DNA from: UBA11740 sp035635855
Lineage (GTDB): Bacteria > Acidobacteriota > Blastocatellia > Pyrinomonadales > Pyrinomonadaceae
Assembly (NCBI GenBank): GCA_035635855.1
Contig: DASQAF010000009.1
Location: forward strand, 744,001 to 808,000
DNA length: 64,000 nucleotides
Direction: 5' to 3'
Numbering within the stretch: the first letter of the stretch is position 1; every line of letters begins with the position of its first letter. Below, in pieces: positions 17,735 to 26,263 of the stretch. The notes beneath the pieces are model-generated. The model searched no databases. It saw only the letters and a list, made by a program, of their open reading frames with translations, and was not told the origin of the DNA. The position numbers and the translations under genes were made by a program.

Positions 17735-18769
17735 CTACAGACTTACCGACCGCCCGGAATGAAGTGATTTCTCCACCGCCTCCAGGACCGCAACGACATC
17801 TCTGGCGTGCTTCGGGCCGGTCAAAGGAGTTGTGCCGTTTCGAATGCAATCCAGGAAGTGTGAGGCTTCAAACTTCAAAGGCTCCTGAAAATCTATCTTT
17901 GGCAATAACACATCGCCAGTTCGGTGGAGGAGTTGGTAATTGCTGAAATGGTCAAAGGCCATGTCCTGTCCGACTCGCGGCACTCGATCGATCCCCTTGT
18001 CGAAGATGGCAATTTTGTCTTCACTGACGTCGTCGTAAACGATCATCTTTCGACTACCGACCAGCGTCATCCTTCTTATCTTGCCGGGATCAAGCCAACT
18101 TACCTGTATGTGCGCTGTAATACGATTGGCCCAGGTCAGGGTGGCGAAAACAACATCTTCGATGCCGGTCTGAATATAGTCAACGCCCCAACCAATCGCA
18201 GACACAGGCAACTCTCCGTCCATGAAGTACAAAAGAATACTGACATCGTGGGGCGCGAGATTCCACCACGCGTTCACATCCGATCTCACCTGACCGAGAT
18301 TCAACCGCTGGCTGTAGATATAGTAGGTTTGACCAAGCTCACCTTGATCGAGCAACTTTTTCACATAGCGGACTGCCGGATTGAAAAGAAACGTATGACC
18401 GGCCATCAAAACCTTGCCAGTCTTTGCGGCGAGTTCGCTCAGCTCATCAGCTTCGACTGTGCTTCTGGCCAAAGGCTTCTCGACCAGCACGTGCTTTCCG
18501 GCTTCAAGAAATTGTTTTGTCAGTTGGTAATGAGAATCTGCCGGCGTAGCGATCACGACAGCGTGAATTTCCGGGTCGGATAAGACTGTCTCGATGCTTT
18601 CCGCCGCTTGGGTCCTGGAAAAGTTCGCTTCGACATACGCACGACGATCAGCGCTGGAATCGACAACGAATTTGACCCAACAGTTCTTTTGGGCCGAAAA
18701 GTTCCGGAGAAGATTGGGTCCCCAGTATCCACAACCGATCTGGGCAAGGACAAGGCTCTCTTGAGTCAT
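17735..18769 (-). CDS. Gfo/Idh/MocA-family sugar dehydrogenase
   Basis: A 344-residue NAD(P)-dependent oxidoreductase from the ATG chosen. Seen: the nucleotide loop GCGYWG (12-17), VVIATPADSHY (71-81), the catalytic-type Lys in EKPLARS (97-103) and NLAPHDVSILLYF with the active-site His/Asp. An earlier TTG would add 11 residues of no obvious family character, so ATG at 18769, which gives the usual short lead, is preferred. Relatives WlbA and WbpB oxidise C3 of UDP-GlcNAc-uronate before amination by WlbC/WbpE; the aminotransferase at 13986 resembles that partner. The gene lies 37 bp downstream of the GT2 gene with this start. Confidence 0.87.
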   Translation of the reverse strand: MTQESLVLAQIGCGYWGPNLLRNFSAQKNCWVKFVVDSSADRRAYVEANFSRTQAAESIETVLSDPEIHAVVIATPADSHYQLTKQFLEAGKHVLVEKPLARSTVEADELSELAAKTGKVLMAGHTFLFNPAVRYVKKLLDQGELGQTYYIYSQRLNLGQVRSDVNAWWNLAPHDVSILLYFMDGELPVSAIGWGVDYIQTGIEDVVFATLTWANRITAHIQVSWLDPGKIRRMTLVGSRKMIVYDDVSEDKIAIFDKGIDRVPRVGQDMAFDHFSNYQLLHRTGDVLLPKIDFQEPLKFEASHFLDCIRNGTTPLTGPKHARDVVAVLEAVEKSLHSGRSVSL

Positions 18770-18806
18770 TATTAGATGGTTTTCGGGCTTATTCTTCGAC
18801 AAGTGG

Positions 18807-19766
18807 CTAGTTCAGGCGCAAACGCACTTTTTTTATGAACATTCGTGGAGAGCGCAGTGCGGCTATGCCTCTAAGCAAAGGGTCCAACGGTAACCTTACG
18901 CCATAACGACGCCGCGCGCAGTTAATGGTTCCGGCCAAGGCCCTTAGTTTGTCTCGGGGACCTAGTTGCGAAGCATATATGAGCCTCAGTTCCTCATTGC
19001 GCATTTCACGAAACAGTTCCTCCAGCGACATTTCTCGCCGGTTCGACTGGTGTGGCCCTTCAGTCGTCGCCAAGGCTCTCTTTTTCCAGGCTTCGGGGTC
19101 CTCATTCTCTTCCGGACGAACCTCGCGCCGATAGAAAAGGACTTCAGGTATCTGCGCAAATTCTCCCCTGAGCGATAGGTCGGCGAGTAAGATGATATCG
19201 GATCCCCAGGCATAACTCAGCAAGACAGACTGGCGGAGTACGTTTGCGCGCATGAGACCGTGAATGGTGTTACACGACTGAAGGTTCCAGATAAGTTTTA
19301 GGTAGCGTCGAAGCGGAGAGAGCTTACGGGTGTCCAGATCATCGGCCATGATGCCGTGATGGTTACCGTGAGTATCAATCAACATTGCGCGGGCGAAAAC
19401 CAAAACCACCCCCGGGTCTGACTCCAACACCGAAACGGCACGCGAAACGAAGGTCGAACCCCAGAGGTCATGACCTCCGGCCCACATAAAGTATTTTCCG
19501 CTTGCCCGCTCAAATACTCCATTGAAGTTCTTAACGCCTCCAACATTAGTTTCATGGCGATGATATTTAACGCGACTGTCTCGCTCATAAAATTCGCGGC
19601 AGATTTCTGCGGTTCGATCAGTGGACGCATTATCAGAAATGATTAACTCGAAGTTGTGATAATCCTGCGCGAGTAAAGCTTTGACCGTCTGCCGTAGATA
19701 ATTCTCTTCGTTAAGAACGGGCAACCCGATACTTACCAGCGGCTTATTAGCTAACACACTGTCCAT
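18807..19766 (-). CDS. GT2-family glycosyltransferase
   Basis: A 319-residue GT-A enzyme. Seen: VSIGLPVLNEENYL (11-24), the nucleotide-binding SDNASTDRT (44-52), MWAGGHDLW (94-102) at the position where many relatives have the DXD metal motif, and a C-terminal helical basic tail ending KKVRLRLN that could sit at the membrane surface. The replaced DXD (GGHD) is a family variant, not clear damage. The start is well supported: AGGAGGG lies nine bases before the ATG, one of the strongest ribosome sites in the cluster. Donor sugar not determinable. Confidence 0.87.
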   Translation of the reverse strand: MDSVLANKPLVSIGLPVLNEENYLRQTVKALLAQDYHNFELIISDNASTDRTAEICREFYERDSRVKYHRHETNVGGVKNFNGVFERASGKYFMWAGGHDLWGSTFVSRAVSVLESDPGVVLVFARAMLIDTHGNHHGIMADDLDTRKLSPLRRYLKLIWNLQSCNTIHGLMRANVLRQSVLLSYAWGSDIILLADLSLRGEFAQIPEVLFYRREVRPEENEDPEAWKKRALATTEGPHQSNRREMSLEELFREMRNEELRLIYASQLGPRDKLRALAGTINCARRRYGVRLPLDPLLRGIAALRSPRMFIKKVRLRLN

Positions 19767-19814
19767 TGTACAAATCCCTCCTGGCTCTCGGTAACGACAA
19801 CTGAGGCCGCATAT

Positions 19815-20969
19815 TCAGATGGTCGCTAACCTTGTCTCGCTTGGTTTCTCATTCAACACAGCTTTCAACGCCTCGCACACATACGCGACCTTCTCTTCGT
19901 TCAGATTCAGTCCTGAGGGAAGGTTAATCCCATAAGGCGTAATGCTGTAAGCGACGCGATTGCGCACACGCGCTGCACCGGCTTCTTTGGTATCGCGGTA
20001 AGCGGGAATCGAGCTGAGCGGGAAAAAGAAAGGCCGGCAGTCAATATTCTTCCCGTCCATCAGGCGCATCAGCTCTTCTTTCTTCAGTTCGAACCTCGGA
20101 TCGAGCACGACGGTGACCATCCAATAGACGTTGCGCGTTTCAGGCGCGCCGTAATTAAGCTGCAGGCCGTCAATTCCGCGCAAATTCTTTTCGTACCACG
20201 AGAAGATGCGCCGCTTCTGCTCGAGCAATTCCTCGATCCGCTCAAGTTGTGCCAGTCCCAGAGCCGCCTGCATGCTGCTCATCTTGTATTTGTAAGCCAC
20301 CTCGTGATTGAAAAACATCTTGTCGCCCGGCTTGCGGCCATGGTCTCTCAGGAAGAGCGCGCGCGCCCGGAGATCGTCGTCGTCGGTTACCAGCATACCG
20401 CCCTCGCCAGTAGTTAGGGTCTTCGAGCCGTGAAAACTGAATACGCTGGCGGCCCCAAAGTTCCCGGCCAGCCGGCCTTTGTACTCCGAACCAATAGCTT
20501 CGGCTGAATCCTCAATGACGGCAATGTTATGCCGTTGCGCGACTTCGAGGATAGCGTCCATTTCGGGCATGTTACCGTAGAGGTCCACGGCGATGACCGC
20601 CCTGGTTCGCGAGGTAATACACTGCTCGAGGGAAGCCGCGGAAAGACACCACGTTCGCTCGTCAATATCGGCAAAGACTGGTGTGGCGGCGACGTAAGAG
20701 ATAGGGGCAGATGAAGCGATCCAGGTCGCGTCCGGTAACACGACTTCATCGCCGGGACCAATGCCGAGCGCGTCCAGCGCCAGGTGGATGGCCGACGTGC
20801 ACGAAGGAAGCGCGATGGCGTGACGGCGCCCCAGATACTCGGCGAACGCGCGCTCAAAACGTTCGTGGTAGATGTTGGCGTTTCCGTACCAGGCGTTGGT
20901 AACGGCGTCCGTCACATAATCGATCTCCTTCTGCGTAATGGACGGGCCGGATACTAGTAAGCGTTCCAT
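19815..20969 (-). CDS. DegT/DnrJ/EryC1/StrS aminotransferase, PseC/perosamine-synthase-like
   Basis: A 384-residue PLP enzyme. Seen: VSGPSITQKEIDYVTDAV at the N-terminus, PSCTSAIHLAL, VDLYGNMPEMD (128-138), D154 in VIEDSAEAIGSEY and PLP-Lys K183 in SFHGSKTLTTGEGG. The HGSKTLTTGEGG form is that of 4-aminotransferases (perosamine synthase or VioA type). It is three bases after the CmcI-like gene and close to the N-formyltransferase, so 4-amination followed by 4-N-formylation is the most economical reading. AAGGA lies upstream of the ATG. Which nucleotide sugar (GDP-, CDP- or dTDP-linked) it uses is open. Confidence 0.88.
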   Translation of the reverse strand: MERLLVSGPSITQKEIDYVTDAVTNAWYGNANIYHERFERAFAEYLGRRHAIALPSCTSAIHLALDALGIGPGDEVVLPDATWIASSAPISYVAATPVFADIDERTWCLSAASLEQCITSRTRAVIAVDLYGNMPEMDAILEVAQRHNIAVIEDSAEAIGSEYKGRLAGNFGAASVFSFHGSKTLTTGEGGMLVTDDDDLRARALFLRDHGRKPGDKMFFNHEVAYKYKMSSMQAALGLAQLERIEELLEQKRRIFSWYEKNLRGIDGLQLNYGAPETRNVYWMVTVVLDPRFELKKEELMRLMDGKNIDCRPFFFPLSSIPAYRDTKEAGAARVRNRVAYSITPYGINLPSGLNLNEEKVAYVCEALKAVLNEKPSETRLATI

Positions 20970-20972
20970 ACT

Positions 20973-21701
20973 TCAGTCCTTGATACAACGGAGGTAGCCG
21001 CCTGGCGCCACTGTGATCAGCAACTTGGCCTCCATTTGCCGGTCAACTTCGAAGCGATCGTTGGTCTTGAGGAACTCACTGACGGCCGTCTTTGGGTTGT
21101 TCGTCCGTCCCCAGGGGCGGTCAGGAAAGAAGTCCTCAGGCATCTCACTGATAACTGTGTCGAAGACAATAAGATAGCTGCCCCGGGTAACCAGGGCTGA
21201 GTAAATCTCAAGCTCTTTCAGTACATGTTCATGCGTGTGATTCGAATCAAGGATAACCAGTACCGGACTGCTTCCCTCAGCTTCGCGGGCCACAAGGCGC
21301 GAAACCTCTTCGTCTACCGAAGAGCCCTGAATCATCGTAATGCGTCGGGCGAGAGGATGGTGCTCGATCGCGGTCCGATTATGTTCGCGAATGTCTATGT
21401 CAACGCCGACAACACGACCATCGCCTCCCAGAAGTTCCAGCATCGATGCTGAGAAAATTAGAGAGCCGCCGCGAGCAATGCCTGTCTCTATGATCAGTCG
21501 GGGACGGACTTCGAAAATGATCTCCTGAAGAGCAATGATGTCTTGCGGGAACTGGATAATTGGTCGGCCCAGCCATTTGAAATGATATGAATATTCGTAT
21601 TGCGAACTGGCCGTGAACCACTCTCGCGTGAGGCGGCGCAATCGCTCGTCGGCCCCCATGCGCTCGATGGACCGACGGTTTTGCAGATCGAAATCATCCA
21701 T
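20973..21701 (-). CDS. CmcI-like (cephalosporin hydroxylase family) O-methyltransferase or hydroxylase
   Basis: A 242-residue Rossmann protein of the CmcI/rhamnosyl O-methyltransferase family. Seen: SYHFKWLGRPIIQFPQDI (38-55), motif I LIIETGIARGGSLIF (69-83), acidic VVGVDIDIREHNR, and LVILDSNHTHEHVLKEL plus VTRGSYLIVFDTVI, which carry metal ligands in this family. Members methylate rhamnose on glycans or act in antibiotic modification, using SAM and Mg. Its ATG overlaps the formyltransferase stop by one base (TGATG), pointing to coupled translation. O-methylation of a deoxy sugar is the likely role. Confidence 0.84.
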   Translation of the reverse strand: MDDFDLQNRRSIERMGADERLRRLTREWFTASSQYEYSYHFKWLGRPIIQFPQDIIALQEIIFEVRPRLIIETGIARGGSLIFSASMLELLGGDGRVVGVDIDIREHNRTAIEHHPLARRITMIQGSSVDEEVSRLVAREAEGSSPVLVILDSNHTHEHVLKELEIYSALVTRGSYLIVFDTVISEMPEDFFPDRPWGRTNNPKTAVSEFLKTNDRFEVDRQMEAKLLITVAPGGYLRCIKD

Positions 21702-22471
21702 CAGCTTTGGCCTTCCTCATCCACTCTCTTGATCGTGATGCGCACCTCGTAACGCTTACCCTCATCGTTGAACGAAGCCGCGGGGTGCGGCGGAAACGTG
21801 CGCGCGCGAAGCAGGTTGAAAAGCGTACGGGCGGGGTAAGTTTGATCGAGTTCGATTCGGGAAGCCTCTTCCAGTTCACGCGCGCGGTGAACACTGCCAC
21901 GCGCCAGATCCTGCGGGATGCGTGGAATCCGGCCTGCTTTAATCTCAGGAAACTTTTCCGTGAACAGACGAACCATCTCCTCCTGGGCTTTGTAATAGAG
22001 CGTCGCGCCGGTGTCTTCCCAGCTTGTATCAATGCGCGATTGGAAAGCAATCTCGCCGCAGTCAATACCAGCCTCAACCCAGTGAAGCGTAACACCAAAG
22101 GGAGATCCCTCAACAATGGCCCAGAAATTGTAGTGCTTCCCACGATTGTATGGGAGCAGGCTCGGATGAAAATTCAAACAGCCCAAGCGAGGGACTTCGA
22201 TAAGATCCTGCTTTAGGATATAGGGCCACCAGGCGAGCACGATTAAGTCGAGACCGAGCGCCCGCAGCCGGTCGAGGGTCTGCGGATCACGCAGCGAATT
22301 GCTTAAGAATACGAGGCTTGAATCCACGCCGCAGTCGGCGACGATTCTTGAGTTGAGTCCCGCGGGATCTTTCTCATCGATTGCCAGGCAGGCAGGCGGG
22401 TCGCCCTGCTCGCCAAAAAATCTGGCGATCCGGCTTCCGACAACATCCGCGGCAAACAGCCCAATCTTCAT
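21701..22471 (-). CDS. Sugar N-formyltransferase
   Basis: A 256-residue formyltransferase using N10-formyl-tetrahydrofolate to formylate an amino sugar, as in VioF, QdtF and WbkC. Seen: a hydrophobic first strand, VLAWWPYIL, and the catalytic triad N100, H102, D137 in LNFHPSLLPYNRGKHYNFW and HWVEAGIDCGEI. The RGKHYNFWAI block matches sugar formyltransferases better than methionyl-tRNA formyltransferase, and the C-terminal tRNA-binding domain is absent. AGGAG lies four bases before the ATG. It is followed directly by the CmcI-like gene and a 4-aminotransferase, consistent with a 4-formamido-4,6-dideoxy sugar. Confidence 0.9.
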   Translation of the reverse strand: MKIGLFAADVVGSRIARFFGEQGDPPACLAIDEKDPAGLNSRIVADCGVDSSLVFLSNSLRDPQTLDRLRALGLDLIVLAWWPYILKQDLIEVPRLGCLNFHPSLLPYNRGKHYNFWAIVEGSPFGVTLHWVEAGIDCGEIAFQSRIDTSWEDTGATLYYKAQEEMVRLFTEKFPEIKAGRIPRIPQDLARGSVHRARELEEASRIELDQTYPARTLFNLLRARTFPPHPAASFNDEGKRYEVRITIKRVDEEGQS

Positions 22472-22512
22472 TCGACTCCTGTGATCGCCGGACCAGTCGG
22501 GCGAACCCGGTC

Positions 22513-23037
22513 TCAGAGCAATTGGAACTTTGCATCGCGCTCAGACATGACCGTAACCTCGAGTGGCCACTCAATGCCTAAGCGTGGGTCATCCCAGCGC
22601 AGGCCGCGCGCCGACTCAGGATGATATGTCCCCGACATCTGGTAAAAAATTTCCGTGTAGTCAATAAGCGTCTGGTAACCGTGGGCAAAACCTTCCGGAA
22701 TGAAAAGCATGCAGCGGTTATCGGCCGTGAGTTCGACTGCCACCCATTGATAGCGCGTCGGCGAGTCCATCCGCAGATCCACTGCCACGTCGTACATCGC
22801 GCCGCGGGTACAGCGCACCAGCTTTGCTTCCTCGTGCGGCTTTTCCTGAAAGTGCATTCCACGCAGTGTCCCGCGCATGTTATTAAACGAGATGTTGCAC
22901 TGCATCAGTCGCGGATTTAGTCCCTGCTTTTCAAACTCGTCGGGAGACCACGAGCAGGCGAAAAATCCGCGTTCGTCTTTGATCAGTTCAGGCTCGATGA
23001 TAAAGACGTCTTTTAGTTTCGTCTCTTTAAATAGCAT
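22513..23037 (-). CDS. RfbC/RmlC-type nucleotide-sugar 3,5-epimerase
   Basis: A 174-residue cupin of the RmlC family. Seen: KDERGFFACSW (20-30), RGTLRGMHFQ with catalytic His H62, VRCTRGAMYDVAVDLR, and FIPEGFAHGYQTL (112-124) followed by YQMSGTYHPESA. Size and motifs fit dTDP-4-keto-6-deoxyglucose 3,5-epimerase. Two roles are possible: completing dTDP-rhamnose synthesis with rfbB and rfbD (28934-30840), or acting on the CDP-4-keto sugar made by the adjacent rfbF, rfbG and C-methyltransferase genes; position favours the second, motifs do not distinguish. A 132-bp gap separates it from the next upstream gene. Confidence 0.87.
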   Translation of the reverse strand: MLFKETKLKDVFIIEPELIKDERGFFACSWSPDEFEKQGLNPRLMQCNISFNNMRGTLRGMHFQEKPHEEAKLVRCTRGAMYDVAVDLRMDSPTRYQWVAVELTADNRCMLFIPEGFAHGYQTLIDYTEIFYQMSGTYHPESARGLRWDDPRLGIEWPLEVTVMSERDAKFQLL

Positions 23038-23169
23038 TGCGATGTGGTAAGCGATAAACGAAAGATTTTAGAGGGTCGAGTGTGAGACCTGCAACTTGCG
23101 TCGCCCCTAGTAGTGTCCTCACCTGAGTCTTTCAAATTCGGACCCCGCACTACGCTGGTTTCCCAGGGC

Positions 23170-24432
23170 TCAGACCACGGTCACCTCCGGTATCGGAATG
23201 ATGAAACGGCCGCCCCGATCACGATACTCAGCCTGCTGGGCCAGAATCTCGCCGGCGAAATTCCACGTCAGCAGCAACACATAGTCGGGCATTGCCTCCA
23301 AGAGTTTTTCCGGCCCATAAATGGGCAAGTGTGTGCCGGGCGTGTAGAGGCCTTGTTTGATGGTGCTGCGATCAGCCACGAAATCAATTGTCTCTCGGCC
23401 GATTCCGAAATAGTTCAAGAGGGTGCTGCCCTTGGCTGACGCCCCATAAGCGGCGATGCCTTTGCCTCGGGCCTTCAGATCGGCCAGCATCTTTACCAGC
23501 TTGCCTCGCAAGCTGTCGACCTGCATGGCGAAACCCTGATAAAACCCGGCTTTCCCGACGCCCCACTGTTCCTCTTCCGCGAGCATCTGTAACACGCGCG
23601 ACGAACTCTCCTGATTGTCTTCTGCCGGGAGCGTAGCTTTCTGCTGTACGAATACGCGCAACGAACCGCCGTGGATTGGCAGCAGCTCGACATCGCCGAT
23701 CATAAGGTCGTGCCGCCGAAAAAGCTGATCCAGGGCCGTCAGCGAAAAATAGCAAAGGTGCTCGTGATAGATCGTATCAAACTCGCAACGGTCAATCATC
23801 TCTTTTACGTAAGGCACCTCGATAATCGCGACCCCGTCACCTTTCAACAGCAGTTGCAGCCCCGAAACGAAACCGTTCAGATCCGCGACGTGCGCCAGCA
23901 CGTTATGGGCATGAACCACGTCGGCGCTCTCTCCGTCCGCTTTCAGGCGCGCCGCGAGCTCGGCCCCGAAAAACTCGCACAGCGTAGCAATGCCGCGTTC
24001 CTCTCGCGCCACCCGCGCGACATTTACCGCGGGTTCGATGCCCAGCACCCGCACTCCGGCCCGTTTATAGTACTGCAGAAGATAACCATCATTGCTGGCG
24101 ATCTCGACGATCAGGTTCCGACCATCGAGGTCGCGCGATTCTGTCATGCGCTGCGCCAGCATCTCAGCATGATTGAGCATCGTGTCAGAGAAGGAAGAGA
24201 AATAAAGGTACTCGCGAAACAGCTTCTCTGGCGAAACAGTCTGGGGAATCTGAACCAAAGTGCACGCGGGGCAAAACACCAGGTCGAGCGGATAGGTCTC
24301 TTCCGGGTTAGCGAGTTGCTGTTGGGTTAGAAGGGAATTCGCCAGCGGGGTCCGGCCCAGAGAAAGAATCATTTCCAGCCTCCCGGCGCCGCACGAGCGA
24401 CACCCCGGAGTCCAGTTATTAGCTGAAGTCAT
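23170..24432 (-). CDS. Nucleotide-sugar C-methyltransferase (TcaB9/EvaC type)
   Basis: A 420-residue three-domain protein: an N-terminal zinc domain with C11-X2-C14 and C54-X2-C57, a central SAM domain with VEIASNDGYLLQYY and VHAHNVLAHVADLNG, the strongly conserved YHEHLCYFS catalytic block, and a C-terminal Rossmann domain with IAAYGASAKGSTLLNYFG. This is the layout of sugar C-3 methyltransferases that methylate 4-keto sugars. The ATG at 24432 overlaps the rfbG stop (ATGA); an in-frame start 30 bp earlier lies inside rfbG and is less likely. With rfbF and rfbG it should give a C-branched CDP-deoxysugar. Confidence 0.92.
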   Translation of the reverse strand: MTSANNWTPGCRSCGAGRLEMILSLGRTPLANSLLTQQQLANPEETYPLDLVFCPACTLVQIPQTVSPEKLFREYLYFSSFSDTMLNHAEMLAQRMTESRDLDGRNLIVEIASNDGYLLQYYKRAGVRVLGIEPAVNVARVAREERGIATLCEFFGAELAARLKADGESADVVHAHNVLAHVADLNGFVSGLQLLLKGDGVAIIEVPYVKEMIDRCEFDTIYHEHLCYFSLTALDQLFRRHDLMIGDVELLPIHGGSLRVFVQQKATLPAEDNQESSSRVLQMLAEEEQWGVGKAGFYQGFAMQVDSLRGKLVKMLADLKARGKGIAAYGASAKGSTLLNYFGIGRETIDFVADRSTIKQGLYTPGTHLPIYGPEKLLEAMPDYVLLLTWNFAGEILAQQAEYRDRGGRFIIPIPEVTVV

Positions 24433-25409
24433 GAAGGCTGTCCGAGGAATGATTGATACCACTCGATAGTCCTCCGCAGGCCTTCGTCGAGTGTGAAGAG
24501 CGGTTGCCAGTTTAGCTCCTGGCGCGCGCGTGCCGCGCTCAGATACTGGTGCCGAATCTCGTTGGTGGCCTCGTTGCGGACCTCAAGCTCCAGTTCCGAC
24601 CCCATCAGTGCCAGAAGTTTCCTTGCTATCTCAATAACCGTAACCTGCGTCTCGTTCGAAAAATTGAAGGCCCGCCCCGCAAGCTTGGGTTCCTGGCTCA
24701 GCCGTTCGGCGAGCATCATGTAGGCCGCGGCGCCATCTTCTACATAAAAATAATCACGCACATACTCGCCGTCTGATCGAATGACCGGGCGCCGCCCCCG
24801 CAACGCCGAGCGAATCGTGCCGGGCACAATTCGATTCCAGTTCAGGTCGCCGCCACCATAGAAATTTCCGCATCTCGTGACCACGACCGGCAAACCGTAA
24901 CTGACGGCGTAAGCCTGAGAGATAATGTCAGAGCAGGATTTGCTCGCGTCATAAGGATGCCGTCCGCGCAGCGGCGTCTCTTCGTCATAGGGCAGATTAG
25001 CGGAATCGCCGTAAGCCTTGTCCGACGAAGCCATCACGATCTGTTTGACCGTCGGCGTCCGCCGGCAGGCTTCGAGCAGCGCCCATGTGCCTTGCACGTT
25101 CGTCTCCCAGGTCGAGACGGGGTTGCGATTAGCAATCGTGACGATGGTCTGGGCCGCCAGGTGAATGACTGTGTCAATTTCATATTCGCCCAGGGCGCGT
25201 TCCAGTAGAACCTGGTCACGTACATCGCCGCGCACAACTTTGACTTGCTCGATTACACCTGACCGCGCCAATTCACTTTGCGGCACCCAGTCGCGTACCA
25301 GGCAAACCACATCGGCGCCCGAGCTGACCAGGCGGCGCACCAGCCAGCCGCCGACTAGTCCGGTTGCGCCAGTTACAAAGGTGGGACGATCAAGCCAGAA
25401 GTTGTCCAT
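24429..25409 (-). CDS. rfbG: CDP-glucose 4,6-dehydratase-like extended SDR
   Basis: A 326-residue NAD-dependent dehydratase. Seen: VTGATGLVGGWLVRRL with the loop G14-G20, HLAAQTIVTIANRNPVSTWE (83-102), a region diagnostic of RfbG-like enzymes, MASSDKAYGD (126-135), the catalytic Y153/K157 in HPYDASKSCSD, and RCGNFYGGGDLNWNRI. It should convert CDP-glucose to CDP-4-keto-6-deoxyglucose. The product would be the substrate of the overlapping C-methyltransferase gene. It follows rfbF by 83 bp. It is shorter than enteric RfbG (about 355), but core motifs are intact. Confidence 0.88.
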   Translation of the reverse strand: MDNFWLDRPTFVTGATGLVGGWLVRRLVSSGADVVCLVRDWVPQSELARSGVIEQVKVVRGDVRDQVLLERALGEYEIDTVIHLAAQTIVTIANRNPVSTWETNVQGTWALLEACRRTPTVKQIVMASSDKAYGDSANLPYDEETPLRGRHPYDASKSCSDIISQAYAVSYGLPVVVTRCGNFYGGGDLNWNRIVPGTIRSALRGRRPVIRSDGEYVRDYFYVEDGAAAYMMLAERLSQEPKLAGRAFNFSNETQVTVIEIARKLLALMGSELELEVRNEATNEIRHQYLSAARARQELNWQPLFTLDEGLRRTIEWYQSFLGQPS

Positions 25410-25492
25410 AAGATCAGTCCGACATCCACCGTTACTGAAATCGACTTCGAAAGACTTGATTTACACCGGCGGTAAGAGTTTTTTCGCGTGCC

Positions 25493-26263
25493 TTATTCCC
25501 AAATCTTCCAAGGCGCCTGGTTCTCGCGCCACAGTGCTTCCAAATAGCGCTTATCACGTAACGTGTCCATGCATTGCCAGAAACTGTCGTGACGATAGGC
25601 GGCGAGTTGGCCATCTTGCGCCAGTCGCTCAAGCGCGCCTGCCTCGAGGCTGTCTTCATCGTTATCAAGATAATCAAAAATGCCCGGTTCCAATACCATG
25701 AAGCCGCCATTGATCCACCCTTCACCGACCTGTGGTTTCTCGACAAACTCTGTGACCAGGTCGCCATCGAAGATCAGGCCACCAAAACGTGAAGGAGGAC
25801 GCACTGCCGTCACCGTCGCAATGCGGCCGTGCGAGCGATGAAAGTGCAACAGTTCTTGATAGTCGATGTCGCACAGACCATCGCCGTAGGTGAGAAGAAA
25901 TGTCTCGCCTTTTACCCACGGCTCCAGACGCTTAACACGTCCACCGGTATTGGTCGGGATCCCGGTCTCTATTAAGTGCACGATCCACCCTTCACACTCG
26001 AGTGCGTGTCGAGCCACGTCTCCACGCGACAGGTCAATCGTCATGCTTCCGCTCAGGGATTGGTAGTCCAGGAAAAACCGTTTAATGACTTCGCCTTTGT
26101 AACCGAGCGCAATGACGAACTCTTTAAAACCGTAATGGGCGAAGTGCTTGGCGATATGCCACACCATCGGCTGCTCGCCAATTTCCACCATCGGCTTCGG
26201 CTTGGATTCGGTTTCTTCGGAAAGCCGCGTGCCCGCGCCGCCGGCCAGTATGACAACTTTCAT
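25493..26263 (-). CDS. rfbF: Glucose-1-phosphate cytidylyltransferase
   Basis: Makes CDP-glucose from CTP and glucose-1-phosphate, the entry step to CDP-deoxysugars. Seen in 256 residues: KVVILAGGAGTRLSEET (2-18), SKPKPMVEIG (20-29), MVWHIAKHFAHYGFKEF and YGDGLCDIDYQEL with metal-binding Asp; SKPKPMVEIG and the following ILWHIMK-like block are the RfbF signature that separates it from RfbA. Its ATG overlaps the Wzt stop by four bases. Length is the family norm. Substrate specificity for CTP rather than dTTP is judged from these motifs only. Confidence 0.94.
   Translation of the reverse strand: MKVVILAGGAGTRLSEETESKPKPMVEIGEQPMVWHIAKHFAHYGFKEFVIALGYKGEVIKRFFLDYQSLSGSMTIDLSRGDVARHALECEGWIVHLIETGIPTNTGGRVKRLEPWVKGETFLLTYGDGLCDIDYQELLHFHRSHGRIATVTAVRPPSRFGGLIFDGDLVTEFVEKPQVGEGWINGGFMVLEPGIFDYLDNDEDSLEAGALERLAQDGQLAAYRHDSFWQCMDTLRDKRYLEALWRENQAPWKIWE

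Noticed and set aside
25165..25701. 178-codon plus-strand frame across rfbG and rfbF
   Set aside because: Antisense to two genes with strong catalytic motifs; composition is not protein-like.
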